DNA from: Ancistrus triradiatus | Lineage: Eukaryota > Chordata > Actinopteri > Siluriformes > Loricariidae | DNA length: 64,000 nucleotides | Assembly (NCBI GenBank): GCA_025084515.1 | Contig: JAJAGP010001519.1 | Location: 62,001-126,000 of the forward strand | Direction: 5' to 3' | Shown: piece by piece, positions 22,434 to 33,300 of the stretch | Layout of the letters: each line of letters begins with the position of its first letter | Numbering within the stretch: position 1 is the stretch's first letter | Notes under the pieces: model-generated | The model's input: the letters and a program-made list of their open reading frames with translations, nothing else | Told to the model about the DNA's origin: nothing | The model's database searches: none | Made by a program: the position numbers and the translations under genes

Positions 22434-23461
22434 CAATGGTGCTTGAAAGTTTGTGCAATTTCTGCATAAATATGACCTAAAACATTATCAGATTTACACA
22501 CAAGTCCTAAAAGTAGATTCAGAGAACCCAGTTAAACAAATGAGACAAAAATAGTATACTTGGTCATTTATTTATTGAGGAAAATGATCCAATATTACAT
22601 ATTAGTGAGTGGCAAAAGTATGTGAAGCTCTAGGATTAGCAGTTAATTTGAAGGTGAAATTAGAGATCGATTGAGATTAGTTTTCAATCAATGGGATGAC
22701 AATCAGGTGTGAGTGGGCACCCTGTTTTATTTAAAGAAAATGGATCTATCAAAGTCTGCTTATCGCAACACGTTTGTGGAAGTGTTTCATGTCACGAACA
22801 AAGGAGATTTCTGAGGACCTCAGAAAAAGAGTTGTTGATGCTCATCAGGCTGGAAGAGGTTACAAAACCATCTCTGAACAGTTTAGACTACACCAATCCA
22901 CAGTCAGACAGATTGTGTACAAATGGAGGAAATTCAAGACCATTGTTACCCTCCCCAGGAGTGGTCGACCAAAGATCACTCCAAGAGCAAGGCGTTTAAT
23001 AGCTGGCAAGGTCACAAAGGACCCCAGGGTAACTTCTAAGCAACTGAAGGCCTTTCTCGTACTGGCTAATGTTAATGTTCATGAGTCCACCATCAGAAGA
23101 ACACTGAACAACAATGGTCTGCATGCAGGTTGCAAGGAGAAAGCTACTGCTCTCCTAAAAGAACATTGCTGCTGGTCTGCGGTTTGCTAAAGATCACGTG
23201 GACAAGCGAGAAGGATATTGGAAGAATGTTTTGTGGATGGATGACACCAAAATAGAAGTTTTTGGTTTTTCCACATTTTCCACATTTCCACATTTTCCTC
23301 AATAAATAAATAACCAAGTATAATATTTTTCTCTCATTTGTTTAACTGGGTTCTGTTTATCTACTTTAAGGACTTGTGTAAAAACCTGATTATGTTTTAG
23401 GTCATATTTATGCAGAAATCTAGACAATTCTAAAGGGTTCACAAACTTTCAAGTACCACTG
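22434..23461 (+). mobile_element. Internally deleted Tc1-like element (CAGTGGTGCTT family)
   Basis: Left terminus caatggtgcttgaaagtttg and right terminus acaaactttcaagtaccact are inverse. The transposase is truncated: the coding part jumps from just after the first catalytic region straight to the 3' terminal repeat. Confidence 0.8.
22774..23260 (+). pseudogene. Truncated Tc1-like transposase
   Basis: The frame at 22774-23190 carries the N-terminal paired-like helix-turn-helix (RTKEISEDLRKRVVDAHQAG, then HQSTVRQIVYKWRKF), the GRPKITPRARR linker and the VHESTIRRTLNNNG second helix-turn-helix. A frameshift follows, then a degraded piece similar to the first catalytic Asp block (WMDDTKIEVFG) ends near 23265. 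The second Asp and the Glu are absent, so no active DDE domain is possible. Confidence 0.8.
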
Positions 23462-23831
23462 CATGTAATGCATACTGCATGCTGCACCCTGTATGTAGTA
23501 TGGAGTACAGTAACAAGCTCTGTCATATGATGTAGCATATTACTACATTAATCCCTTTACTATGCTGCCCCATTGTCATGTGATAATTTACCTCAAATTT
23601 ACCTCAAACTGGTCCTTTTTTTAAACTTTATTAGCCTATTCTGATGAGAACATACCCCAATGTAACAACTACATTCATATTTATACTCGGAGTTGGCAGC
23701 ATTCTTTTCCGTAGAGTTAACCATCACCATGTTGTTCTGGTGAAGCTGGCTGAGCTGGTGAGGATGCAGTGCATGATGGGATGCGGGACACAATGAAGAT
23801 GTGTACTTCACCTGCATACTTAGGGGAGCTA
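23462..23831. other. Intergenic DNA, no gene seen
   Basis: Short stretch between a Tc1-like element and the left LTR of a Ty3/gypsy element. No feature recognised. Confidence 0.5.
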
Positions 23832-24099
23832 GTTTACCGACCTTAGAACACTGATAATGCAGCAACCAGCCCCGATCCAAACTGCTGCCTAAATAGGAGC
23901 GTGCTGATTGCTTCTAATGCACCGCAGGTATGCACTTAACATGGCTGCTGCCATCCGTCAGCTCGCTGAGTTGTGAGGAAAATGCAGCACTTTGCCACAC
24001 GAGGCCACCAGAACTGAAAATAAACACAGTGAACGCACACAAAGCACAAATGGATATAACGGGGTGAGTGGGGTCTTTCACATTCTACACCCCATAACA
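23832..24099 (-). repeat. Ty3/gypsy 3' LTR (left copy)
   Basis: Matches 27363-27631 along its length with many substitutions. Its outer (left) boundary is approximate because homology fades near 23830. Confidence 0.75.
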
Positions 24100-24261
24100 G
24101 TGCCATAAGGGATGGTTCCCAACAATCTTCCCAGCTTGTCCATGTGGGCCCATGAAAGGCCTCAACAAGGGCTGAGTACAGGATGGAAGAGTGGGGGGAA
24201 CCAGCAGTGCTACTTTACAGCACTCCAGCAGTAACCTTTACAGTTGCCTCACATCTGTCCG

Positions 24262-26400
24262 TCAATTATCTGGGGGTTGGGGGGGTTGGGGAGGTTGACA
24301 TTGGGGTGGAGTTGAGTATGGGAAGGAGGTACTAGGTCTGAGGAGGCGATGGGCTTGATTTGGAGTATAGAGTATAGAGTGGGCTCGAGATCCTAATTCG
24401 AGTGCTCGACCTGCCAGTTGTTCTGGGAGATGAAACCCCGAGGATAGGCTGGCGGTGGCCCCCAGTGCCTTGTAGAAGGCCTGCCAGACCTTTGACGTAA
24501 AATTGGGGACCTCTGTTAGAAACCACATCCAACGGGATGCCATGGATCCGGAAGACGTTTTCAACCAGAATGGTGGCGGTCTCAAAGGCGGTGGGGAGCT
24601 TGGGGAGGGCAACGAGGCACACCACCATAAGGATGACCATCATGCCGTTTGAGTTGGGGAGGCCCGTCACAAAATCCACCGAGATGTGCAACCAGGGTCG
24701 GCCAAGATGGCTAGGGGTTGCATGAGGCCGGCTGGCGGTTGGTGAGACGCTTTGTGGCGGGCACAGACTGGGCAAGCCGAGACAAACTCTCCAATGCTAT
24801 TCAACATCTGCCACCAAAAGTGCCATTTGACCAGGGCCAGGGTGCATCCGGTGCTGGAGTGGTAGGAGAGATTGGATCTGTTAGCCCACTGGAGCATGGT
24901 GGGCACTGCCATCTTGGGGATGAAAATCTGGTCTCCAGGTGCTGAGCTGGGGCAGGCTCCATCTTCTGGGCCTCTTCAATGGTCCTGCAGACCTGCCAGG
25001 AGTTGCTCACCACGATGTGGTCCAGTGAAATCATCATTTCGTCTTTGTCGGGGTGGGTGTGGTTCGCGAACTGGTGGGAGAGAGCGTCCGGCTTGGTGTT
25101 GCGGGACCTGGGACGATATGTCAGCTGGAAACTAAAACAGCTGAAAAATAGTGCCACCTAGCTTGCCTGTGGTTCAGCCTCTTAGCCGTCTAAATGTAGG
25201 ACAGGTTCTTATGACTAGGCAATATGATGAATGGCTGGAGAAGAAGGCGCAGGGGTGCAGTCATCCTTTGGTTTCTGACCTCTGGGACAGGAGAGCGCCT
25301 ATGCCAGACTCAGAAGCGTCCACTTCCACAATGAATTGGCTGTTAGGGTTGGGCTGGATCAGGACGGGTGCGGGGAGAATAGGTCCTTCAGTCGTTGGAA
25401 GGTGGTAGAGGCATCTTTGGACCAAGTAAATGGCACATTAGGAGAGGTTAGACAGATAAGGGGTAATACTACTTTGCTGTAGTTACCAATGAACCTCTGG
25501 TAAAAGGTGACGAACCCCAAGAAGCATTGTAGATCCTTGTGACTGGAGGGAGTCGGCCACTCTATGACTGCTCGTACTTTGTTGGGGTCTGCCCAAATGC
25601 TGCTGGCTCGACAATGTAGCCCAGGAACGTCACAGTGTGCTGATGGAACTTGCATATTTCTGCTTTCACGAAAAGGCGGTTCTGAAGGAGACGTGGGAGC
25701 ACCTGCCGCACATGGACGATGTGCTCAGAATGAGATCTAGAGAAAATCAGGATGTCATCGAGATATCGATTGAGACAAAAACAACCCTGTTTGTGAAGTC
25801 CTGGAGTACGTCATTCATGATGGTCTGGAAGACGCCGGGGGCATTAGTCAGCTCAAGGGGCATGACCAAGTATTCAAAATGTCCCATCAGTGTATTAAAT
25901 GCCGTCTTCCACTGATCACCCTCCCAGATGAATATGGTGGCACCCTGCAAAAGTTAAAAGGCGGAGTGAAGCAGAGGTAACTGGTATTTGTTGTAAACAG
26001 GTGATGGCATTAAGCCAGGGGTATCCCAGGATGACTGGAGTCTGTGGGGCTTGAATAACAGTAAAAACTGGCTCTTCGACATGGCTGCTGGACAGTGTGA
26101 CATTAACGGGAGCTGTTATGTGGATGACCTTGGCAAAAACCCGCCCGTCTAATGCAAAAGCTTGTGTGGGGGTAACTAGGGGAATTAACAGGCTTAATTG
26201 GTGTCCTGAATAAGGGTATAGTTTATTAAATTGTCCTCAGCCCCCAAGTTCACCAGGGCGGAAATGGGGACAGAACACCTAGGGAGCTGTAGCATATCTG
26301 GGATGCATAGCTGCGACTGGGTCTCAATGGAGCTGTCCATAACCGTGCCGGTCTGGACTCCTACAGTGGCAGACCAGAGCCTGGCACTGTCGATGTCCAC
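24262..26400 (-). pseudogene. Ty3/gypsy pol pseudogene (protease, RT, RNase H, integrase pieces)
   Basis: Read right to left on the minus strand. A protease-like piece (26400-26194) has NLGAEDN where the active site DSGAE is expected, so the catalytic Asp is lost. Reverse-transcriptase pieces follow at 25950-25747 (EYLVMPLELTNAPGVFQ) and 25655-25359 (FLGFVTFYQRFIGNYSK). The RNase H to integrase junction is at 25157-24990 (LTYRPRSRNTKPDALSH). Integrase zinc-binding (CPVCARHK) and core (ISVDFVTGLPNS, VSNRGPQF) lie at 24912-24330. Frames are interrupted many times. No envelope-like gene is visible. Confidence 0.8.
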
Positions 26401-27362
26401 TGGAGGTGCTCGAGGGGGTCTCCTCTACGGGTTCTGTCCGTGAACCTTAGCACGACCCAGGTGCATAGGGTCAGGTGAGTCGAGGGGAGGAGGAGTGGGA
26501 GCGACATCGTCCAGGGGTGATGGCGCGTGGAACCTAAGGCCTGGAGTTGGTCCGTAGTCAACAGCCCACCATGTAAGTGATCTTGCTTGTGTCGGAGGTG
26601 AATGTGAGAGGCTGCTGAGAGAAAACCAGCTCACACTGGTACACAAACCCCCGGGACTTCCCCAACTCAGCATGATAGGGCTCGGGGGCGGAGATTCATA
26701 CCCCCTTGATGGCGCTAATTACTGCTAGGCTGAGGAACATTGGGGCTGAGGCTGTGTGTAGATGGACCCTGGGTAGCAGTAGGGTAGTCATGTCCCTGGA
26801 AAAAAAGGTGGAGAGTTGCTGGGTAAATTGGTGGAGCTAGTTGGTGAGGACATGGTTCTGGTTCAACAGTTTCTTAAGTTGCAGCTCATGGCATCCCAAT
26901 ACTGTCCCCTGAGCCTGAATGTCTGTCTGGAGAGTTCCCAAAGGTTCCGGAGGTGCAGGTGCTCGATCCTCAGACATCCGACTCTGTTTGTACACCACTG
27001 GTTCCAGATGGCTGGATTATACTCTTATGTCAGAGGGAGGTGAAACCTCCAGGGGTTTGGAACCACTGTGCGGTATACAACACAAGAGATCGGAGTCATG
27101 GGTTGGTGAACAAATGTTGCAGGTTATTTACAAAGCATCTGTGGTGTGTAAGTGTAAGGTGCACTTCGTGCAGTCGTGCATGCAGGGTGCGGCGGCCGGT
27201 GGCGAAAGGATCCAGAGCGTTGGAGTAATCTGGGCTTGGCATCTCGACACTAGCAAGGAATTGGCGGTTTAAATCCCATTAGCAAGTGTGAATGGTCGGA
27301 ATAACAGCAGGCTTCAAAAGCGTAGTGGCCCTAACGAGGCTAAGACTGGTGGAGAATCCACA

Positions 27363-27631
27363 GTTTACTGGCCTTAGAAAGCTGATAATCCAGCAACCAG
27401 CCATGCTCCAAACTGTTACCTAAATAGGAGTCGGCTGATTGCCTCTGATGCTCCGCAGATGTGCGCTGATCATGTCTACCGCGATCCGTCAGCTCGCTGA
27501 GCAGCGTGGAAACTGCCGCACTGTACCACACAAGGCCGCAAAAACTGAAAATAAACACAGTGAACGCATACAAAGCACAACTGGAAATAACGGGGTGAGT
27601 GAGGCCTTTCACAAGGCTCCACCCCGTAACA
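27363..27631 (-). repeat. Ty3/gypsy 5' LTR (right copy)
   Basis: Partner of the left LTR; ends ...ccgtaaca at 27631. The 26401-27362 interval between pol and this LTR should hold gag and the primer binding site, but neither is recognisable. Confidence 0.75.
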
Positions 27632-28089
27632 GGTTGTTTTGGTTATGTACAGCTCAATGGAAATAGGTTGGATCCTTTATTCAACTGTCTATGTTGTTTT
27701 CCTCTGGGTAATCCGGTTTTCTGGCATTAGATGGCTTGGCTGCTCTATATTGCCGCTAGTATAGCTATGTGGGAATGAGTGGTTAAATTGGTTACTGTAC
27801 AGGGTGTATTCCTAACTTCCCAGCCAGGGTTTCTGAGGATAGGCTCCAAAGCAACTGCATCGCTTATATCAGTTCCCTATGGCAGTTCTTACAAATGAAT
27901 GAGGCAATGACTAATGAATGACTTTGAGTCTGCTCCCAGACCTAAAACAAAAACAGAGACAGTACACAGATATAAACATAAACTAACAAATTCTAATGAA
28001 ACTAAAACCAATCTGATATTTGAAATTTGAAAATACTATAAAAATGCTCATTTTAAAATGTAAACAAATGATAATGTTGGATCCCAAAC

Positions 28090-28091
<2 letters not shown>

Positions 28092-28144
<53 letters not shown>

Positions 28145-28149
28145 TGTGT

Positions 28150-28183
<34 letters not shown>
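28092..28183. repeat. Compound (GA)n(TG)n microsatellite
   Basis: About 25 GA units followed directly by about 20 TG/CG units. Confidence 0.95.
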
Positions 28184-28275
28184 CTTGTCTTACTATACTT
28201 GTGTGGACCAAATGTATTTACAATGATAGGAAAACCTTGCCATTTTGACTTGTGAGGACCATTTTGTGAGACAAC

Positions 28276-28278
<3 letters not shown>

Positions 28279-28306
<28 letters not shown>
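28279..28306. repeat. (GT)n microsatellite
   Basis: About 14 GT units, 140 bp upstream of the predicted start codon. Confidence 0.95.
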
Positions 28307-28310
<4 letters not shown>

Positions 28311-28448
28311 AAAGAGGAGGTTGTATTAGAGATTAGCACCACACTGAGAATCCGACTGTGCATGCCGCTCTCTCCAGAGTGCCTGAAGCTGTGTAGCTCC
28401 ACAGAATCCCAAGTTTTTCTTCATGCACTGCTTCACACAGAGGGAGGC

Positions 28449-28736
28449 ATGGCCGCCTGCAGCAGCGGACTCAGGCGCTTTCTACCCCATGTCTTCGTGC
28501 TGTCTCTGTCCATGTTATTGCTCCTCCAGATTCTGATCAGTTTGATAGTGTCACGCAGTTGGGCTGTTTCCAATGACCAGCCAGCCTTTACTGTCATCAG
28601 CATAAGTAGTCACAAGTTACCGGCATCAGACTCCAGAGTTCATGGACATTTCTACAATGAACTTCGTCCTGATGATCGAGAAGAACTGGCCAGGATGCGT
28701 GCCTACGTCGACGAGAACGAGCTCAACTCACATCAG
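28449..28736 (+). CDS. METTL24-like exon 1
   Basis: 96 codons, ending phase 0 at CATCAG|GTAACT. Encodes a short cytosolic tail, the membrane anchor (about 11-33) and a lumenal stem with FYNELRPDDREELARMRAYV. The reading frame is open upstream, but the codons before the ATG at 28449 run through a GT microsatellite and look noncoding. Confidence 0.85.
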
Positions 28737-30252
28737 GTAACTACATTGTTTAAGAAAATAAGCCTTGCCTTCCAACTCTGAGCAGGTTTGACTTTTAGTC
28801 AGGAGCTGTGGGCTCTACACTCATAGACACAAAGGCTGTGACTTTGTTTAGTAATGTGACGGCAGTGGAGATTACTGTTATCATCTATTTTTACCAATGT
28901 AGTCTAAACAAAGTGTAAAGTGTAACGTCATTAATATGGTCGATATTTAAGTTATCAGATCTGCTTATGTGCATGTATTAACTTTAACTCCATGGTTTAG
29001 GATCATTAATAACTCTCAAATGCTCCCATAAATGAGTACATCGTATTTGGTAAATATTAGTATTGTTATCCACTTTATTATGGAGTTTGTTTCACTTCAG
29101 ACAAAACTTTGGAGACGGCATATTTTTTTTTAACATGACTCACATTGACTCACTGCTGGTATTAAAATTCCAGGTTCTTGAAATTGGTAGACCTGTATTA
29201 TTAATGGACTATGTTTTGGAAGGGCAGGGCAGAAAGTTGATGAACTGACTTGTTGGACAAGGGAAAACCTGTAATAGTTTTAGTCACTGAGGTGCTCATG
29301 CAACCCATTCTACTGCCACTGTTTGTCTATTGAGGTTTTATGCTTTATACTATTAGACTTAGCAGGTAGTGTGGCTAAAATAAAGGGGGTTTTTACTTTG
29401 TTTGGCTGAATATGTATGTTGTTTATGATGGTACAGATTTCCTTCATAGCTGAATAGATGGTTTTGCTTTCAGAATTAACTTGTGCTGTTATCACAAGGG
29501 AACAGATTTACTAAATGTGGTCTTTGTCTGCAAAAGTTTAAGAACTCTTTCTCTAAGAAGGACTGACAACATATCCTGAATAATCAGAGGCCAAAAGCAT
29601 AAGCGTGTGTGGTAATATATCAAAATGATGGTAAAAGGCATTTTCTGCATTCATTGACTATCGTTGGAAAAACCAAACTAGGTTAGACCAAAGGGGAATC
29701 CCTCTTAAATAAATCAGGGAAATGTTTGTTCATTCTCATGACTAATCTTTTCCTTTATTGTGTATCCATGGCTACAGGACTGGAAAGGAAGTATGTGTTG
29801 TCCACTTTTCCCGGTTTATCTTTAAATAACACAGACACGTAAATACAAAAAAACCCTATCGAGTTTCAAGCCTGCAAGACCCCAAAACATGCTGCAACTA
29901 CTCCAGCCAGAGGCATTTCTCACCCACTCACCCCCCTCACACACAAACACACACAGCTTAAGCAATTGTGTTGTGTGTAGTTGTATCTCTCATATGCGAA
30001 TGAGGCTGTGAAAACACACTCACAGCTTAAGTATTTGTGTTGCGTGATGTTGTGTCTCATATGAAAAACAGTCTGTAAAAAATTCTTTGAGAGGTCTGTA
30101 AATTTATTTTTGCAGGTCAGGGTAAGAGACTTGCTGCTTGAACCCTGGGCATCAGAACAGCCATCTTTCATTGCTGAAGTGCAACGTCTTACCAAATTCA
30201 TTACTTCGCCTGAGGTAGATCCCACCCCCTTCTCTCTATCTCTCCATCTCTC

Positions 30253-30290
<38 letters not shown>

Positions 30291-30295
30291 ACTCA

Positions 30296-30330
<35 letters not shown>

Positions 30331-33300
30331 CAATAACTTTGCGTACCTTTTTCTTCAGATGACCTGTTCCAGAAAGCAAGGTCTAGGTGAGTCTCAACCT
30401 GCACATGTGGTGGAAAGTTCTACAACTCTGTGCACAAGTCACTGGACCACTGGCAATAGCTGTGTGGTTTACTCATTCAGGTATACCCATTTATTTCGAT
30501 ATACAACCCCAAATCAGAAAATGTTGGGACAGTATGGAGAACACAAATAAAAAAATGCAGTGTTTCTTATATTTACTTTGACTTTTATTTCACCACAGAC
30601 AGTATGAACCCAAGATATTGAATGTATTGTCTGGTCAACTTCATTTCATTTGAAAATATACATCCATTCTTGCATTTCAGAGCTGCAACACATTCCAAAA
30701 AAGTTGGCACAGTAAAGCATTTAGGACTTTGTAGTGTTGCAACTTCCTTTTCACCACACTTAAAATAAGTTTTGGCATCGAGGGAATCGAGTGATTTACT
30801 GTTTCTGGTGTTATTTTTTCCCGTTCTTCCTGACAACACATCTTAAGGTGTGCAATAGTAAAGGCTGTTGCTGTCGCTGTTGCATTTTTTGATTCAGAAT
30901 TCTCCACATTCTATATTGGGGACAGGTCAGAACTCCTACCGTTGTACCCTCTTCTTTTGTAGCCATGTCTTTTTGATGTGTGCAGCATGTGGTTTTACAT
31001 GGTCTTGCTGAAAAATGCATGGATGTCCCTGGAAAAGATGTCGTCTTGAGTGCAGCATATGTTGCTTTAAAAAAGTTGTGCAAAGTGTAAATTACCTTCA
31101 TGGCATCTGTTTCTTTCCTAAAATATTTGGAATAATGATTTGCCTTACCACAACACATATTCCACTGTGTGATGGTCCATCCTAGTCCAAAGACGTCAGC
31201 ACCACTTCTGGACATGGTTAGCATAAGGCTTCTTTTTTTGGCACAGTATGCTTTAAGTGGCATTTGTGAATGCAACTCCATATTGTATTGCTTGATAAAG
31301 ATTTGCCAAAGAAATCACTTGCCCAAGTGGTTATATAATTGATAACCACCGTATTGATGATTGGTGGTTTTTGAAGCAGTGATATCTGAGGGATAGGAGA
31401 TCACAGGGGTTCAGCTTAAGCTTGCACCCTTGTCCTTTACACATTGAAATTCTTCCATATTCCTTGCATCATTTAATGATATTATGCACTGTAGACAGAG
31501 AAATATGCCAATCCCTTCCAATCTTTCTTTGAGTTATATTGCTTTTAAACATTTCAATAATTTTCAACATCACCTGTTTGAAATCACATCATTAGTTAGG
31601 CTTATTACTAGACCCAAATTGCTCCAGTCCCAACTTTTTTGGGGATGTGTTGCAGGCCTGTAATGCAGGAATGGATGTTTATTAACAAGTGAAATTAACC
31701 AGACAAAGCAAGAAATAGCTTGGGATCATACAGTCTGCAATGAAAGAAACATCAAAGTGAATGTAAGACACACTGTTTTTTTCTTTATTTGCATTTTCCA
31801 TAGCGTCCAAACATTTTCTGATTTTGGGTCATACTTATATATTGGAAACACTGTAAATGCAAATGAAAATGTTTTAGTTACTTAATCCATAGTGGCTATA
31901 GCGACAACTTTTTTTGTTTGCTTTGTTTGTGTATTTATTTATTTATTTTATGGAAACATGCACCTAATCTCTTAACTATATGTATCTTGTTTAATACTTA
32001 GCTGGAAGCTTTACCGTTGATGACTTTGTGAAGCATGCAACCCATAGGCATCACCAGATGTTGGGTATTTTCCCTGGTGCTGCACTGACAGGCCTATAAG
32101 TGCAGCTATTTTCAGTTATTGCTCGTTCCTGTTAGAGTGATGTACAAACGGGGGTAATTTCTATATAATTTAACCACTCATTACTGTTTCTATGAGTAAG
32201 CTTTAGTAATGGATGAAAACACACGAAAAACAAATTCATGTTCCCAAAACTTTAAGTCCAGACTCTTTTTTTTATCTTACTAAAATTAGTCTGAGAAGAA
32301 AGGCTGTTAGGATTTAATTTCTTGTCAGGCCATTCCTTTTTTTGGCAGTAATGTGGTACATAGTGTGTGAAGTGTGTAACATAATCTGATGTAAGTCTAC
32401 AACTAATAATGTTTAGAGTACAAGAATGAGCCACTCAGACATGCCTGAGTCGGCATGGACACGACAAGACCTAAGAAAGCAGATAATTTAAATCCTGTAA
32501 GTTGCAAAGTTGACCCGCAGAGTAAAGGACTTGTTGTTCTAGCACATACCACAGATGATTAGTGTCATTAAAATAGGGAACTTTGAGAACACCGAACAGT
32601 GTGTGCAGTGAGCCATAACACATTATCCTGCTGAATGTGGCCACTGTCAATGGGTAATACTATTGAGATAATATATGGTTTAAATAGTCTGCAACCAGGA
32701 TTAAGTAGGTGACATATTAGATTGATTCAAGCACATCACCCTCCTTCAATCTGCTGGGCTTCTTCCCACCACTGTGCAGCCCAGTGCCATCATCTAGGTA
32801 AACTAATGCCGAGTACTCACGAACTCGCCTGTTCATGTGACATAAAAAAGATTACTCTCTGGGCCAGGACCTGTTTCCATTGCACCAAGGTCCTGTTCAG
32901 ATGCCCACTGTAGGCACTTCCAGTGGTGGACAGGGGTTATTATGGTTAGTTCTCTGACTACGCAGCCCCATAGTCAGCATGTGTGTTTTGATATATTCCT
33001 CCCCCAACCAGCATTTAAAATTTGTGTTTGCCCATTTCTCCTATGACCGACATAATATATAATAAAATAAAATAACCATAAAAATCTTCAGTGGTACCTC
33101 GGTTCTCTACCACCTCGTAACTCATTTAATTCGGTTCTCAAAAATCTGAAAAAATTGTCTCGGTCTTTACTTGATATTCTGCGCACTTGCTTAAACTTGT
33201 CGAGCCACAAGACTTGATTCACGACTCATGATTCACAATTCAGTACACAGTGATTCAGATTCACAATAGCTGTTGCTCAGTTAAGATCTCTGCTGTGTTT

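Larger units (their letters stand above)
23832..27631 (-). mobile_element. Degenerate Ty3/gypsy LTR retrotransposon
   Basis: Two direct long terminal repeats (about 23832-24099 and 27363-27631) bracket about 3.3 kb of minus-strand pol-like sequence. The shared LTR sequence includes aaaataaacacagtgaacgc and the terminal ccgtaaca/ccataaca, so the minus-strand LTR starts TGTTA. The LTRs differ at many positions, so the insertion is old. The internal length is well short of a complete element, indicating deletions. Confidence 0.85.
27632..28448. promoter_or_regulatory. 5' flank of the METTL24-like gene with stacked microsatellites
   Basis: Contains (GA)n at 28092-28141, (TG)n at 28142-28183 and (GT)n at 28279-28306, all within 360 bp of the predicted start codon. 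No TATA or CCAAT arrangement stands out. The transcription start cannot be placed from sequence alone. Confidence 0.35.

Noticed and set aside
28020..28226. Arg-Glu repeat protein
   Set aside because: It is a translated (GA)n/(TG)n microsatellite with no other support.
30110..30550. 146-codon frame reading through METTL24-like exon 2 and beyond
   Set aside because: Only 30116-30214 fits the protein family; the rest runs through a CT/CA microsatellite that is spliced out, then re-enters exon 3 sequence.
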